DNA from: Spirochaetota bacterium
GTDB lineage: Bacteria > Spirochaetota > Brachyspiria > Brachyspirales > JACRPF01
DNA length: 64,000 bases
Direction: 5' to 3'
Assembly (NCBI GenBank): GCA_038043445.1
Contig: JBBTBY010000045.1
Location: 1-64,000 of the forward strand
The translations under genes were made by a program, and so were the position numbers. Positions 25,231 through 34,727 of this stretch are shown here, in pieces (the stretch's first letter is position 1; each line of letters starts with the position of its first letter). A model generated the notes under the pieces. The model searched no databases. It saw only the letters and a program-made list of their open reading frames with translations, and was not told the DNA's origin.

Positions 25231-25291
25231 GCCGTTTTGTTCAACAGGCTGTTTTTTCGTGCATTTACTAACGATAAATACTTGCTATACT
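25231..25291 (+). promoter_or_regulatory. Promoter with duplicated GCYGTTTT box upstream of the flavoprotein gene
   Basis: GCCGTTTTGT (25231-25240), 7 variable nt, then GCTGTTTTTT directly followed by CGTGCATTTAC (25248-25268). The -35 is TTTACT (25264-25269), then a 16-bp spacer and TATACT (25286-25291). The two boxes are direct repeats 17 nt apart. The same arrangement recurs at 28232-28293 with an unrelated 7-nt spacer, which points to binding of an activator such as an AraC-type protein. Confidence 0.7.
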
Positions 25292-25299
25292 AAACGTAT

Positions 25300-26646
25300 A
25301 TGAGAAAAACAAGCAGAAGAGAATTTCTGAAGGCAGGCGGCATGTCGGCACTGGGCATAATCGCGGGAAGTTTTGCATCGAAACTTTTTGCTGAAACTGC
25401 ACGGTCGAATGCCGGGGCGTACAAGTCGATGACCTTATCCGAACGGCCGTCCACCATACTTACAAGCGCTGATGTCGTAGTGCTCGGGGCAAGCCTTGCC
25501 GGTCTGGCTTTGGCGGTACTTGCAGCACGTATGAATAGGAAAGTGATGCTTATCGATGCCGGACCGGTGCTCGGTACCGAGATATCCGGTCAATGGGATA
25601 TGCATGTGCCCGAGGGCTGGCTCGCCGATGAGCTTGCTGAGCTATGCCGTCCTCAGGGCGGTTATGCTGACGGGCGGTTCGATCCGTTCATTACCACACT
25701 GGCATGCGATCGGTTGGCGCAATCGGCAGGCGTTACTTCTCTGGTATGCGCACTGCCGATACGGCCGATCGCCGGTGCAGGCGGCATGCTCCACGGCGTG
25801 GAGATCGTCGGAAAAAGCGGCCGGCAGCTTATCGCTGCACCGCGTATCATCGATACGACCGCAGGAAATGTTTTCTCATACCGCGCATGCGGCCTCAATA
25901 TACCGATTGCAACGGCGGTCACGAGGCGAATGTATTTGTATGGGATCTCTTGCAATGCGCCCAAGCGTATAAGCGTTTCGGGATCGCTTGGGGTTGCAGC
26001 GGACAGTATTGAGGTGCAGCCGACGCTTTGGCCCGATGAGGTCATCGTTTCATATTCGATGCAGACGAACAGTGCGATGAGCAGAATAGCCCTCGGCGCG
26101 ATGTCATACCATGCCGGTTTCTTGATCATGCAGCATCTGCACAAAGAGCATTCTGAATTTGAAAAGTCTTTATTAGTGGATATCGCGCCGGAGATTAAAA
26201 TAACATATCCTGCAGTCGAACCGGATGTTCTGCGGGTGATCGAGAATACTGGTGTCGTGCAGATCGATGCCGGTAAAGCGGTCACGGATAAGCAATGGGC
26301 AATGGATCATCTCAAGAATGTATTATCAAAAACGATACGGCCGTTTCCCGTGGGCACTGCAGTGACGATGACCGGTCATACTGTCACGAGTGAACTGAGC
26401 GCGGCAGTCGAGCAAGGTTTTTCGCGTACTGTTCTCCCGCCGGTACGTGCAGTGATACATGAGCATTCCGATGTTGTCGTAGCGGGATGCGGCTGCGGGG
26501 GCGCATTCGCGGCATTGGCTGCGGGGGGGGAAGGGGGTGCGTGTCACCATGCTCGATACTACCGGCATCCCCGGCGGAACCGGCACTGCGGGAAAGCTGC
26601 TCGGTTATTATCACGGCATCAATGCCGGTCTTCAGAAGGCCATTGA
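25300..26646 (+). CDS. Tat-exported FAD-dependent oxidoreductase, N-terminal part (frameshifted)
   Basis: The start M-R-K-T-S-R-R-E-F-L-K is a twin-arginine signal, so the protein would be exported folded. A first FAD-type Rossmann motif is at residues 59-90 (V-V-V-L-G-A-S-L-A-G-L-A...I-D-A-G). A second begins near residue 394 (V-V-V-A-G-C-G-C-G-G-A-F-A-A-L). The frame is then lost in a G8 tract (26523-26530), and everything after it (G-E-G-G-A-C-H-H-A) is out of frame. With seven G the frame would run straight into the 26537-28216 reading frame, giving one ~970-residue protein with two Rossmann domains. The fold resembles FAD-dependent oxidoreductases found beside glycosidases. No ribosome site is obvious: only ~9 nt separate the -10 from ATG. 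Confidence 0.78.
   Translation: MRKTSRREFLKAGGMSALGIIAGSFASKLFAETARSNAGAYKSMTLSERPSTILTSADVVVLGASLAGLALAVLAARMNRKVMLIDAGPVLGTEISGQWDMHVPEGWLADELAELCRPQGGYADGRFDPFITTLACDRLAQSAGVTSLVCALPIRPIAGAGGMLHGVEIVGKSGRQLIAAPRIIDTTAGNVFSYRACGLNIPIATAVTRRMYLYGISCNAPKRISVSGSLGVAADSIEVQPTLWPDEVIVSYSMQTNSAMSRIALGAMSYHAGFLIMQHLHKEHSEFEKSLLVDIAPEIKITYPAVEPDVLRVIENTGVVQIDAGKAVTDKQWAMDHLKNVLSKTIRPFPVGTAVTMTGHTVTSELSAAVEQGFSRTVLPPVRAVIHEHSDVVVAGCGCGGAFAALAAGGEGGACHHARYYRHPRRNRHCGKAARLLSRHQCRSSEGH
26523..26530. repeat. G8 homopolymer causing a frameshift
   Basis: Eight consecutive G follow 'GCTGC' inside the second Rossmann motif; seven would restore the frame (A-G-G-K-G-V-R-V-T-M-L). A second G5 run begins at 26533. 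Such a tract is slippage-prone: it may be a phase-variation switch, a fixed mutation or a sequencing error. Confidence 0.85.
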
Positions 26647-28216
26647 TGTGAAGGTTAAAGATGCACAGTCAGTCACGGGGCCCGCAAACGGATTGCATCC
26701 CGTTGCAAAGACCGAGACGCTGTGGCGCGAACTGGAGAAAGTGAACGCACGGTTCGGAGAAGCAGAGCGGGTGTTCGGCGTAATAAAGAACGGCAACACC
26801 GTAACCCATGTACTTGCGGCCGCCGAGGACGGGTATCACGCCTACCCCTGTACAGTATCTGTCGACGCCACCGGAGACGGTGATCTCGCGGCGGCGGCTG
26901 GGGCGAACTATTCCATGGGAAGAGACAGCGACGGTTTTCCGCTTTTTTACGGCTATCTCCCGATACAAGCGGCAAAAGGGAAAATGAGCTATTATGTGAA
27001 GTTCACGAATAATGGATTGGGATATGTCGATCCGACCGATACGCTTGATTATTCCATAGCGCATTTCAGCGGGAGGGCATCGCTGTGGAGGGAGGGGCCG
27101 TTCACCGCGGAGAAACATTATTGCGCATTGGCATCTCTCCTCGGCATCCGGCAGGGACGATCTATCCACGGGCCGGTAGTGCTGACCGCGGAAGATTTCG
27201 CACAGGGACGGACGTGGCCGGATAAAGTATGCGCCATGTCCTCCAATTATGATCGCGCGGGATTTTTTGCTTTAGAGAACGACTGGATACAACGATGGGT
27301 GGTGATGTTCGGTTTATTCCCATTTGTCCGCACCGGTGAGATACCGTATCGGGCTCTCTATCCGGAAGGCGTGGAGGGGATGCTCCTCGCATGCCGTGCA
27401 TTTTCCGTGGAGCATGACCTTGCCTCCCTCACACGCATGAGGCATGATATGCAGCAGCTCGGTGAAGTGAGCGGCTTGGCTGCTGCACTGGCCGTTCAGA
27501 GCGGCAGATCCCCTTCGTGTATCGATGTGGCAGCGCTGCAGGGTGAGCTTCGGGAACGGGGCGTATTGCCCGAGGAAGCACCCGAGAAAATCCTCGATGT
27601 GCCGACGGATGAGCTTTTGAAAAAACTTGGCGGGGAACAGAACGGCTTAGCGATGTGGAGATTGTCGCAGAAAAATGGCGACCCTGATTGGGAACGCTTC
27701 GCCAACGAGGAGGGCGATCAGCGTAAGCACTTCTGTGCGGGAGTAGCCGCAGCAATGCGGGGCGACACGCCGAATGTTCTTATGAAGGTCCTTGAGAAAG
27801 CCGTGGATGACCGCATTGATAGTCCGCGATTGGGTGACCGTTCGAGCGCGCTCTGTGTCGTGGCTGCACTCGCATTGGCTCATGCAAAGGGGACGGCTGC
27901 GTCGGCGCGTATCGCGGCGCTTCTTGCGGACGTTCCCCGAACACCGTATCTGAGGCAGCCGGAGATAACGCTCATCTATCGCGCGCTCGGGATAGCGGGC
28001 GGGCGCGATGCGGTCAAAGCGATACAAGGCCATCTCGCGTCCATGGATGCGCCCAAGACCAGCGATGATATGCAGGTTGTGTTTGCCGGAGTGAAAGAGC
28101 TGCAGGGCTTAGGCTGCTTCGATGAGTCGCATCGTTTGGAACCGCATCGACAGTCCGAATTCTTCCTGTTCAGGAAGGCTGCTTTGCGCCTGGATGCGGC
28201 AAGGAAAAAGCAGTAG
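26537..28216 (+). CDS. FAD-dependent oxidoreductase, C-terminal part (frameshifted continuation)
   Basis: This frame continues the second FAD domain (V-R-V-T-M-L-D-T-T-G-I-P-G-G-T-G-T-A-G-K-L) and includes the conserved V-D-A-T-G-D-G-D-L-A-A-A-A-G-A strand of FAD_oxidored-type proteins. It then has a substrate domain (to ~residue 300) and a helical HEAT-like tail. I see no independent start: the nominal first codon lies inside the Rossmann fold and lacks a ribosome site, so it is best read as the 3' half of the gene that starts at 25300. With the G8 tract uncorrected, this part is not translated from the upstream start. Confidence 0.75.
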   Translation: MRVTMLDTTGIPGGTGTAGKLLGYYHGINAGLQKAIDVKVKDAQSVTGPANGLHPVAKTETLWRELEKVNARFGEAERVFGVIKNGNTVTHVLAAAEDGYHAYPCTVSVDATGDGDLAAAAGANYSMGRDSDGFPLFYGYLPIQAAKGKMSYYVKFTNNGLGYVDPTDTLDYSIAHFSGRASLWREGPFTAEKHYCALASLLGIRQGRSIHGPVVLTAEDFAQGRTWPDKVCAMSSNYDRAGFFALENDWIQRWVVMFGLFPFVRTGEIPYRALYPEGVEGMLLACRAFSVEHDLASLTRMRHDMQQLGEVSGLAAALAVQSGRSPSCIDVAALQGELRERGVLPEEAPEKILDVPTDELLKKLGGEQNGLAMWRLSQKNGDPDWERFANEEGDQRKHFCAGVAAAMRGDTPNVLMKVLEKAVDDRIDSPRLGDRSSALCVVAALALAHAKGTAASARIAALLADVPRTPYLRQPEITLIYRALGIAGGRDAVKAIQGHLASMDAPKTSDDMQVVFAGVKELQGLGCFDESHRLEPHRQSEFFLFRKAALRLDAARKKQ

Positions 28217-28231
28217 GGATTCCGTGCGCGA

Positions 28232-28293
28232 AGCCGTTTTGTATAATGAGCTGTTTTTTCGTGCATTTACAATACGCATTGTTCAACTATAAT
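28232..28293 (+). promoter_or_regulatory. Promoter with the same duplicated GCYGTTTT box, upstream of the large glycosidase
   Basis: GCCGTTTTGT (28232-28241), 7 nt, GCTGTTTTTT then CGTGCATTTAC (28249-28269), -35 TTTACA (28266-28271), 16-bp spacer, TATAAT (28288-28293). The conserved blocks are identical to those at 25231-25268, while the 7-nt spacer and the sequence after the -35 differ, so selection rather than recent copying is likely. Confidence 0.72.
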
Positions 28294-28325
28294 AGAGGGG
28301 ATCAAGAATACACAAGGATACCGAT

Positions 28326-31300
28326 ATGAAAACATGCCCGATCGTTCGCTGCATATCTTCCATCAGTCGGTTTTCTGCAGTTCCGCTGACCGTTGCTATT
28401 GCGGTCATATTGGCGCTATCCGCTGTTCCCGCGGAAGCACAAACCTATACCTACCCCTTCTCGTATGCGCGGCTTACGCTGTCGGGTATTGCGAGCGGGA
28501 CTGAGCTTGTGCCCGGAGAGAGGTCCCTTGGGGGGGTAGCGAATTATCAGACATGGCAGCCTGCGGGCAAACAGCGCATGGGATTGGACGTGGAATTCCC
28601 GGCAGTTTCAAATACGTGGACGAAACTCTGGTTGTCGTTCAAAGCGGAGAACGACGGCATTGTCCGGCTCACGATAATGGGCCCCTATCTCAAGGAAAGC
28701 GGAAAGAACAGGAAAATACTGGTGTGCTATGACGATGTGGAGATCGATGGCATTGTCAACGGCGATCTTGAATCGGAAGCGGACGGACACCCGCGCGGTT
28801 GGTCGTACTATGCGGCGACCAAAGACGGGCCATATTATCTCCGTGAGCGCGGCGTTAATGGGAGCACGGCGATAATGACATGGCATGACTGCCCGTATTA
28901 TCAGGACATATCGATGAAGAAGGGGGAGACCGTGACACTGAAACTGAAAGCGAGGCTTGCGGACGCACTTGATATCGCGATCGCCGATGGTTCAGCGACG
29001 ACACTTGATCTTAAAGAACATGCCAATATGGGTTTTGCCGATGATGTCGCCGGTGACGGCAAGGGCGGCTGGAGCGATCAGGGACCGGAGAACGATCTCA
29101 GGTCATTCGATCCGACGCGCACCGAGTTCGGCGGTGTCCCGTTCCGTATCATCCGCCCGGAGCACAACGGTGGTCGTGCGGTAATGTCATTCATGTCATC
29201 GAACCTTTCAGCGCCGCTTGAAAAAGCGACGATTACGCTTGAAAAGCCCGCTCAGGCACGCTATCTCTATCTTCTTCATACGACGTGCTTCAATCAGACG
29301 AAAGGCGCTGTCGGCACCGTGTCCGTGCGGATGAGCGACGGGACGATAAAAGAACTCGAGATAAAGTCCTGGCGCGATGTCGGGGATTGGTGGGGGGCGG
29401 GGAATCTCGCCAACGGCTATGTCGCGTTCAGGCAGATGAACCGAAGTTCTACGGTCGGGCTCTATCTGTCAAAGTTCGATCTGGGGGAAAAAGCCGACGT
29501 GAGCGCGGTGCGGTTCAAAACGACGGCTGCCGCGGTGTGGATAGTCGTTGGGGCAACGCTCTCTACGGTCGATATACCGTTCCCGAAGGAAGGGACATGG
29601 AAAGTGACGGCCGGAGAGAAGTGGAAACCGATAGACATGTCGGAACTTCGAGTGGCCTCCGGAAGCGCACTGGATTTTTCCGGGCTTGTCGAAGCTGGTC
29701 CCGCCGGTAAATATGGAAAGGTGAGACCGCTACCCGGCGGCGATCTGGAATTCACCGGCAGACCGGGAAAGCCGGTGCGGTTCTTCGCGTTCCAGATATT
29801 GGTGAACCATCTTTTCGAGCCGCGCGGTTCGGGGCTTGAAGCCGCAACGGAAGAGGAGACGCGGGCGAACATAAAGGACTGGGCCGCATGCGTACGGCGT
29901 CAGGGGTACAATATGGTGCGCCTGCAGGCCGTCGATCTATACCTCATGGCGAAATCCAAAGTCGACGCGGAATTCAATCCGGTGAATCAGGGGAGATTCG
30001 ATTATCTCGTCCATTGTTTGAAAGAGCAGGGTATATACGTCGGCGTCGATGCGGTGAGCTTTATGGGCTATAAAGCGGTCAGCTGGAACGAGGGATGGGC
30101 GAGTGCATACGGAAGGCGCTATCTCGTCGACGAAGATGCGCGCATGAACTGGAAGGATGGCGTTACCAAGATGATGACGCATGTGAACCCGCTTACCGGT
30201 ACCACGCTCGCGAAAGACCCGCAGGTCGTGTATGTCACCTGCTTCAATGAACAGGACCTGTGGCTGTTCAAGGACCCGTCCTTCCTGCATGCGGAAATAA
30301 AGCCGCTTGCGGAAAAGCAATGGCGGCTATTCCTTGCAAAGCGGTATCAGGGAAGGAGCGGCGACCTGGAAAGGGTATGGGGATCGACCGATGCATCTTC
30401 GGTGCCTCTCTATACGCTCACACAGATGTCCGGCATGGGCGAACGCAACGAGGATATAGGGAGATTCGTGTTCCAACTCGAGGATGATATCACTGCGTGG
30501 TATCTCGATGAACTGAAAGCCCTCGGCTACGACGGGCTGACCGTGCAGTACGATGTCATAAGCCAGTATCTCCATCATGTCGTGCATAATCGGACCACCG
30601 CGGTGGCCAATCACGGGTATCATGGGCATCCGTCCGACGGGTCCAGTCCCGGATCGCGTACCACACAGGAGGGTACGGTGAGGGATTCGGGGCAGTATTT
30701 CCGGTCGCGTTCGGCGGCACGCTTTACCGATCGGCCGTTCTTCATCACGGAGTATGGTGCGCCGTATTGGCATCGCTATCGCCATGAAGAGGGATTGCTC
30801 TTCCCGTCCTATGCAGGACTGCAGGATATCCAGGCGATAACCGTTCATGCGCAGGCAGTCGTCACAAAGCTCACCATGATCATGAGCGATTTTTCGGTCG
30901 GCCGCGATCCGGTCAATCGTGCCAATCAGGTGCTTGCCGCGATGTTCTATGGCCGCGGCGATGTTGCGCCGTCGAAGCATCTTGTGGAATTGACCGCCGA
31001 TGATGCGTGGGTGTTCGGCGGGGGCAATGTCTTTAAGAGCATAGACAGCGGATTGAGCCGCATCGCCCTCCTTTCCCGTTTCGGCCTCCGCTACGAAGGG
31101 CGTCCGGTCCCCGCAGGCATCCCGCCCGCACCGAAGGCCGAGATGACGATAAAGTCGTCGGGGGGCGGCGAGATAGTCGCAACGGAAATGACAGCAACGA
31201 CGGTGGATTCCGGGAATTCGGACACCGCAGGACGAGCCATTGCCGAGATGAAGCGACGCGGCATTCTGCCCGCGGGGAATAAGACCGATCATGCGAAGAA

Positions 31301-31793
31301 CATCTATCAAAGCGATACGGGCGAGATAATCCTCGATGCCGGCATCGACCGCATGTACGTTACGACCCCAAGGTCATGCGCACTTACGCTTCGCCCCGGT
31401 GCCTCTGCTGCAGCCGGTGCGATAGTTTCGGCACAGTCGTCGGTGGCGGCGGCCGTCGGCGTCGGTGCATTGGATGATGCGGTGATAGCCGACAGCAGGA
31501 GGCTTCTCCTTGTGTACAACACCGATGCGGTGAACAGCGGTCATGAAACATCGGATGACCGTGTGGTGCTGAAGAATATAGGCGTGCTTCCCGTTCTCGT
31601 GGAGACGGGCACGCTTACCGCGCGCATCGCGTGTAAAAACGCAGCAGCCATGAAATGTTACGCCATCGGTCTGGACGGTGCACGGCGCGAAGAGGTTGCC
31701 GTGACGGGAAAGGACGGCGTATTATCGGTGAACATCGATACAGCGAAGCTTAAGAAAGGGCCGGCACTCTATTTTGAATTGGCCGAAAAGTAG
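28326..31793 (+). CDS. Large secreted clan GH-A-type glycoside hydrolase
   Basis: A protein of 1155 residues with a signal peptide (cleavage near P-A-E-A-Q, residue ~39). Residues ~40-480 appear to be beta-sandwich modules that may bind carbohydrate. A TIM barrel follows (~490-860). In it F-N-E-Q-D-L (Glu642) matches the acid/base N-E at the end of strand 4, and F-F-I-T-E-Y-G-A-P (Glu809) matches the nucleophile at strand 7 of clan GH-A retaining enzymes (GH2/5/42 type). The last ~250 residues form further beta-rich modules. It would cleave a polysaccharide or glycan outside the inner membrane. The exact GH family is not identifiable by eye. It shares its promoter design with the flavoprotein gene upstream. 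Confidence 0.8.
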   Translation: MKTCPIVRCISSISRFSAVPLTVAIAVILALSAVPAEAQTYTYPFSYARLTLSGIASGTELVPGERSLGGVANYQTWQPAGKQRMGLDVEFPAVSNTWTKLWLSFKAENDGIVRLTIMGPYLKESGKNRKILVCYDDVEIDGIVNGDLESEADGHPRGWSYYAATKDGPYYLRERGVNGSTAIMTWHDCPYYQDISMKKGETVTLKLKARLADALDIAIADGSATTLDLKEHANMGFADDVAGDGKGGWSDQGPENDLRSFDPTRTEFGGVPFRIIRPEHNGGRAVMSFMSSNLSAPLEKATITLEKPAQARYLYLLHTTCFNQTKGAVGTVSVRMSDGTIKELEIKSWRDVGDWWGAGNLANGYVAFRQMNRSSTVGLYLSKFDLGEKADVSAVRFKTTAAAVWIVVGATLSTVDIPFPKEGTWKVTAGEKWKPIDMSELRVASGSALDFSGLVEAGPAGKYGKVRPLPGGDLEFTGRPGKPVRFFAFQILVNHLFEPRGSGLEAATEEETRANIKDWAACVRRQGYNMVRLQAVDLYLMAKSKVDAEFNPVNQGRFDYLVHCLKEQGIYVGVDAVSFMGYKAVSWNEGWASAYGRRYLVDEDARMNWKDGVTKMMTHVNPLTGTTLAKDPQVVYVTCFNEQDLWLFKDPSFLHAEIKPLAEKQWRLFLAKRYQGRSGDLERVWGSTDASSVPLYTLTQMSGMGERNEDIGRFVFQLEDDITAWYLDELKALGYDGLTVQYDVISQYLHHVVHNRTTAVANHGYHGHPSDGSSPGSRTTQEGTVRDSGQYFRSRSAARFTDRPFFITEYGAPYWHRYRHEEGLLFPSYAGLQDIQAITVHAQAVVTKLTMIMSDFSVGRDPVNRANQVLAAMFYGRGDVAPSKHLVELTADDAWVFGGGNVFKSIDSGLSRIALLSRFGLRYEGRPVPAGIPPAPKAEMTIKSSGGGEIVATEMTATTVDSGNSDTAGRAIAEMKRRGILPAGNKTDHAKNIYQSDTGEIILDAGIDRMYVTTPRSCALTLRPGASAAAGAIVSAQSSVAAAVGVGALDDAVIADSRRLLLVYNTDAVNSGHETSDDRVVLKNIGVLPVLVETGTLTARIACKNAAAMKCYAIGLDGARREEVAVTGKDGVLSVNIDTAKLKKGPALYFELAEK

Positions 31794-31890
31794 ATGCGCT
31801 GAATGCCCGAATTTTACGTCGAAAGGGGTGGCGCCTTTTTTCGCCTTCCCGTACTGCTTCCCGCGTACCGGAGTGCCTGAAGAAAAACTC

Positions 31891-32000
31891 ACCCCTATCC
31901 CCCGGCCCCTTTCCCCGCTAAGCAGGGAAAGGGGGAGCGATATTTTATTGTCTTCTGCCCCCTTTCCCCTTTTGAAGGGGAAAGGGTTGGGGATAGGGGT
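31891..32000. repeat. 110-bp MITE-like element with 12-bp terminal inverted repeats (family A)
   Basis: ACCCCTATCCCC (31891-31902) and its perfect complement (31989-32000) bound two internal hairpins: a 10-bp stem (31906-31915/31925-31934) and a 12-bp stem (31960-31971/31975-31986). It fills the gap between two convergent genes and could act as a bidirectional terminator. Confidence 0.85.
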
Positions 32001-32032
32001 TATTATGGTGCGCTGTGAACAATACGATGAAA

Positions 32033-33640
32033 TTATAAACCTTCGACGCGAAGCTCACGCGGATGCTCCACGGTGAACGAATGGACTATCTCCTGTTTCG
32101 CCTTCGGTGCGAGCGTGAATTCCCAGAGCGATACCCCTTTCCTGTCCATCCAATCCTTTGCCGTCGCTTCCGGAACCGCTTTCGATGTTTTTACTTTTAT
32201 GCGATCGTCCTCGGATATCGGCAGTGGTTCGAACAGTTTTACGGTGATATCCTTTGACTTATAATTTTCCACGGTGATCTTGTACGTGAATGCCGACTTT
32301 TTCACCGGCGAAGGAATGACTGCGATAAGCGTGCGGTCGACCTTCTTCTCGATGATCTCCCGCTTCACTTTCACATTGTCGTCGATACCGAGATAGATAT
32401 CGAATTCCTCTCCCGGGCCGACGGCGCTTAACTGCGAGATGCCGACGAACTCGCCGTCGAGGAAGATGTGCACTGCCCCGGGAAGGAGCTGCACGTTCGG
32501 CGCGTTCTCCACGCGGCTCCCGAGATAGGCGGAAGACACGGAGCGCGGATACGATGAATACTCGTATTTCGCCGCGAGATTCTGCGCGGTCACGGGGAGC
32601 TTATGATCGGTACCGTCGGACTTTACCGATGCGGGATGCATGAGCGTATAGACGATAGCGGTGCCGTGCTCGGCAGCATCGCTGTATTCTTCAGGCGCCG
32701 GGGGGGCGTCCATTGACGCCATCGGCATCACTTCTTCCTCTTCCATGCGGCTTTCCTTGTCGGCGAACGCCGCTTTCTGTACGATGCCGAATGAGCGTGC
32801 TTTTTTCGCCCTGGGCGGTTCATACTCCATGACATTGAGCGCCCACGGCGACACATACGGCATCGATCCGCCCACCGATGGCTTCGCAGTAGAAAGCGAC
32901 ATGGCGACATTGTCCCAGGCATCGCCCGTCGTCTGACGTACAATACCGTAGAGCGTAAGTTCGACATTGCTCTTCGCGAAATCGGCACGCGCATCGTATA
33001 TCGGCTCCCATGAAGCGCCCGATACCAGATACGATACCGCGAGCGTGCAATCGACAGCGCTCTTCGCGGAAAGCGCTATCTCAATGGAGCGTTTCGTCGT
33101 GCCGCTGCCGCCTGATATCGAATCGAGCATCTCTCCACGTTCTGTAATGCTATGGTCTATCTCGCGTATGCGCTTGTGCGCGCGGAGCACAGCATCGCGA
33201 TTCTCCTTCGTCTTCTCCGAAATGAAACGGTATACATCGGAAAGCTCGTTCATCGCGGGAATTTTTGTGGCAAGATCGCGCGGGATCTGCTGCTTCCCGA
33301 AGAGCTTCACCGATTCGATGAATGCCGCCTCTTCAGCCCGTACGGCAAGATCGCTCTCGACCGATCGCTTATCATCCGTGAGCGCTTCCATCTCGTCGGC
33401 AAGCCGTTTGCGTTCGGTATCGGCGGCGTGTGCGCTGTATTCGTGCCTGACCATGGCGCCCAGTATCTTCACGCCCTCACCGATGGCACATGAGCGCAGC
33501 GTGTTCTCGTCGATATCGGGAATGATGCCGGGGAGCGTCACGGTGACATCGCCCGCTGAAAGACGGACCGTTCCCTCGCGGCGAATGAGCGCGCTGTCGG
33601 GGTAAACGGTCACTGCGGTAATGGGGAATTGTACGTCCAT
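32033..33640 (-). CDS. MuiA/DUF4139-domain protein
   Basis: A protein of 535 residues. It opens with I-T-A-V-T-V-Y-P-D-S-A-L-I-R-R-E-G (the DUF4140 N-terminal signature). It then has a coiled-coil segment (residues ~65-165) and the DUF4139 core (V-S-Y-L-V-S-G-A-S-W-E-P-I-Y-D-A-R, L-Y-G-I-V-R-Q-T-T-G-D-A-W-D-N-V-A-M-S-L-S-T-A). Relatives are annotated 'mucoidy inhibitor MuiA', but the molecular role is unknown. No signal peptide is visible, so it is probably cytoplasmic. The ribosome site is G-G-A-G-G-G 6 nt before ATG. An internal low-complexity linker (M-E-E-E-E-V-M-P-M) separates two halves of the core. Confidence 0.85.
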   Translation of the reverse strand: MDVQFPITAVTVYPDSALIRREGTVRLSAGDVTVTLPGIIPDIDENTLRSCAIGEGVKILGAMVRHEYSAHAADTERKRLADEMEALTDDKRSVESDLAVRAEEAAFIESVKLFGKQQIPRDLATKIPAMNELSDVYRFISEKTKENRDAVLRAHKRIREIDHSITERGEMLDSISGGSGTTKRSIEIALSAKSAVDCTLAVSYLVSGASWEPIYDARADFAKSNVELTLYGIVRQTTGDAWDNVAMSLSTAKPSVGGSMPYVSPWALNVMEYEPPRAKKARSFGIVQKAAFADKESRMEEEEVMPMASMDAPPAPEEYSDAAEHGTAIVYTLMHPASVKSDGTDHKLPVTAQNLAAKYEYSSYPRSVSSAYLGSRVENAPNVQLLPGAVHIFLDGEFVGISQLSAVGPGEEFDIYLGIDDNVKVKREIIEKKVDRTLIAVIPSPVKKSAFTYKITVENYKSKDITVKLFEPLPISEDDRIKVKTSKAVPEATAKDWMDRKGVSLWEFTLAPKAKQEIVHSFTVEHPRELRVEGL

Positions 33641-33715
33641 GGGGGCCCTCCGTTGTTCATCGTTTCGTGAGAAGTATACCGCGCCGGGAATGAAATGGGA
33701 AGGGGGGCGCGGACG

Positions 33716-34603
33716 CTACACCTCTGTTGACCGTCTGAACTCGCGCGGTGTCATGCCGGTAAGCTTCTTGAACTGAGCGATGAACAGGTTTATCGAATGG
33801 AAGCCGGAGGCGTACGCGACATCCGATATCGATAACTTCGAAGTGCGAAGCGTGCGCTTTGCCTTCTCGATCCGCTGTCGTATCATGAACGCCTTGGGGC
33901 TTTCGCCGATCTCGTCCTTGAAGCGGTGGAGGAATCGTGAATATGACAGCCCGCTCGCCGATGCAAGACCGGTCAGTGACGGGCTCTCGTTCGATCGTCG
34001 TATCGCTGCCGCCGCTGCTTCGATGGCAGGCGTTGGCGTGCGTACCGAGGGATACCGTGATGCACGATGCGTTTCGAGGATGATGTCGGTCACGAGGGCG
34101 CGTATGCGAAACGATGTGTGTTCGTCCGTGCTCTCGCATGCGGATACAAGATGCTCGAAATGCTGTTTAAGCCGTACGCTCCCGGGGAACACCTTCGTGC
34201 CGACGGCGGATAGACAGGACCGGAGACACGCTCCGGTCTTCGCATCGTAATTGAGGAAAGCCGCCGGGCGCATAGCAATGATAAGATAGTAGGTGAGCCC
34301 GCGCTCCTTGACATACCCGCGAGATCCGTGAACGACATTCGGTGCAATGGTGTAAACCGTGTCGGGGTCGAAGTGATACTCCGTATCGCCGATATAATAC
34401 CGCTGCCGGCCTTCCGCCTGGTAGTTGATCTCCACGGCATGCGAATGCATATGGTCGGGCACGCGCGGGCGTCCTTTCGGCTTCGTTATCCTATCCCGAT
34501 GTATGCCGAATTGCACGATGCTGTTCACGCCGTACGTATCCTTGAAGTTCCTGAACAGGATGAGCTTTTCATCCGTGGTAATGCGGCGGATGGTGTTTTC
34601 CAT
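33716..34603 (-). CDS. AraC-family transcriptional regulator
   Basis: A protein of 295 residues. The N-terminal half is cupin-like (H-S-H-A-V-E-I-N-Y-Q-A-E-G, V-Y-T-I-A-P-N-V-V-H-G-S). The C-terminal ~100 residues carry two helix-turn-helix units, with S-L-T-G-L-A-S-A-S-G-L-S-Y-S-R-F-L-H-R-F-K and I-S-D-V-A-Y-A-S-G-F-H-S-I-N-L-F-I-A-Q-F-K-K-L-T-G. This is the layout of sugar-responsive AraC activators. It is divergent from the LamG-GH71-like gene and close to genes with tandem GCYGTTTT boxes 17 nt apart, a spacing that suits AraC proteins. It is therefore the leading candidate activator, which is an inference. Confidence 0.9.
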   Translation of the reverse strand: MENTIRRITTDEKLILFRNFKDTYGVNSIVQFGIHRDRITKPKGRPRVPDHMHSHAVEINYQAEGRQRYYIGDTEYHFDPDTVYTIAPNVVHGSRGYVKERGLTYYLIIAMRPAAFLNYDAKTGACLRSCLSAVGTKVFPGSVRLKQHFEHLVSACESTDEHTSFRIRALVTDIILETHRASRYPSVRTPTPAIEAAAAAIRRSNESPSLTGLASASGLSYSRFLHRFKDEIGESPKAFMIRQRIEKAKRTLRTSKLSISDVAYASGFHSINLFIAQFKKLTGMTPREFRRSTEV

Positions 34604-34727
34604 TGCCCTATTCTACAGGGGATGCGGTGATTATCAATCGCTTTGCCCGGCCATATCCAGTGATACATCGCCTCAACAATGAACGCGCGGCCGTAAATCA
34701 CGCAATTCTGCCGCAGCACAATCGCGG

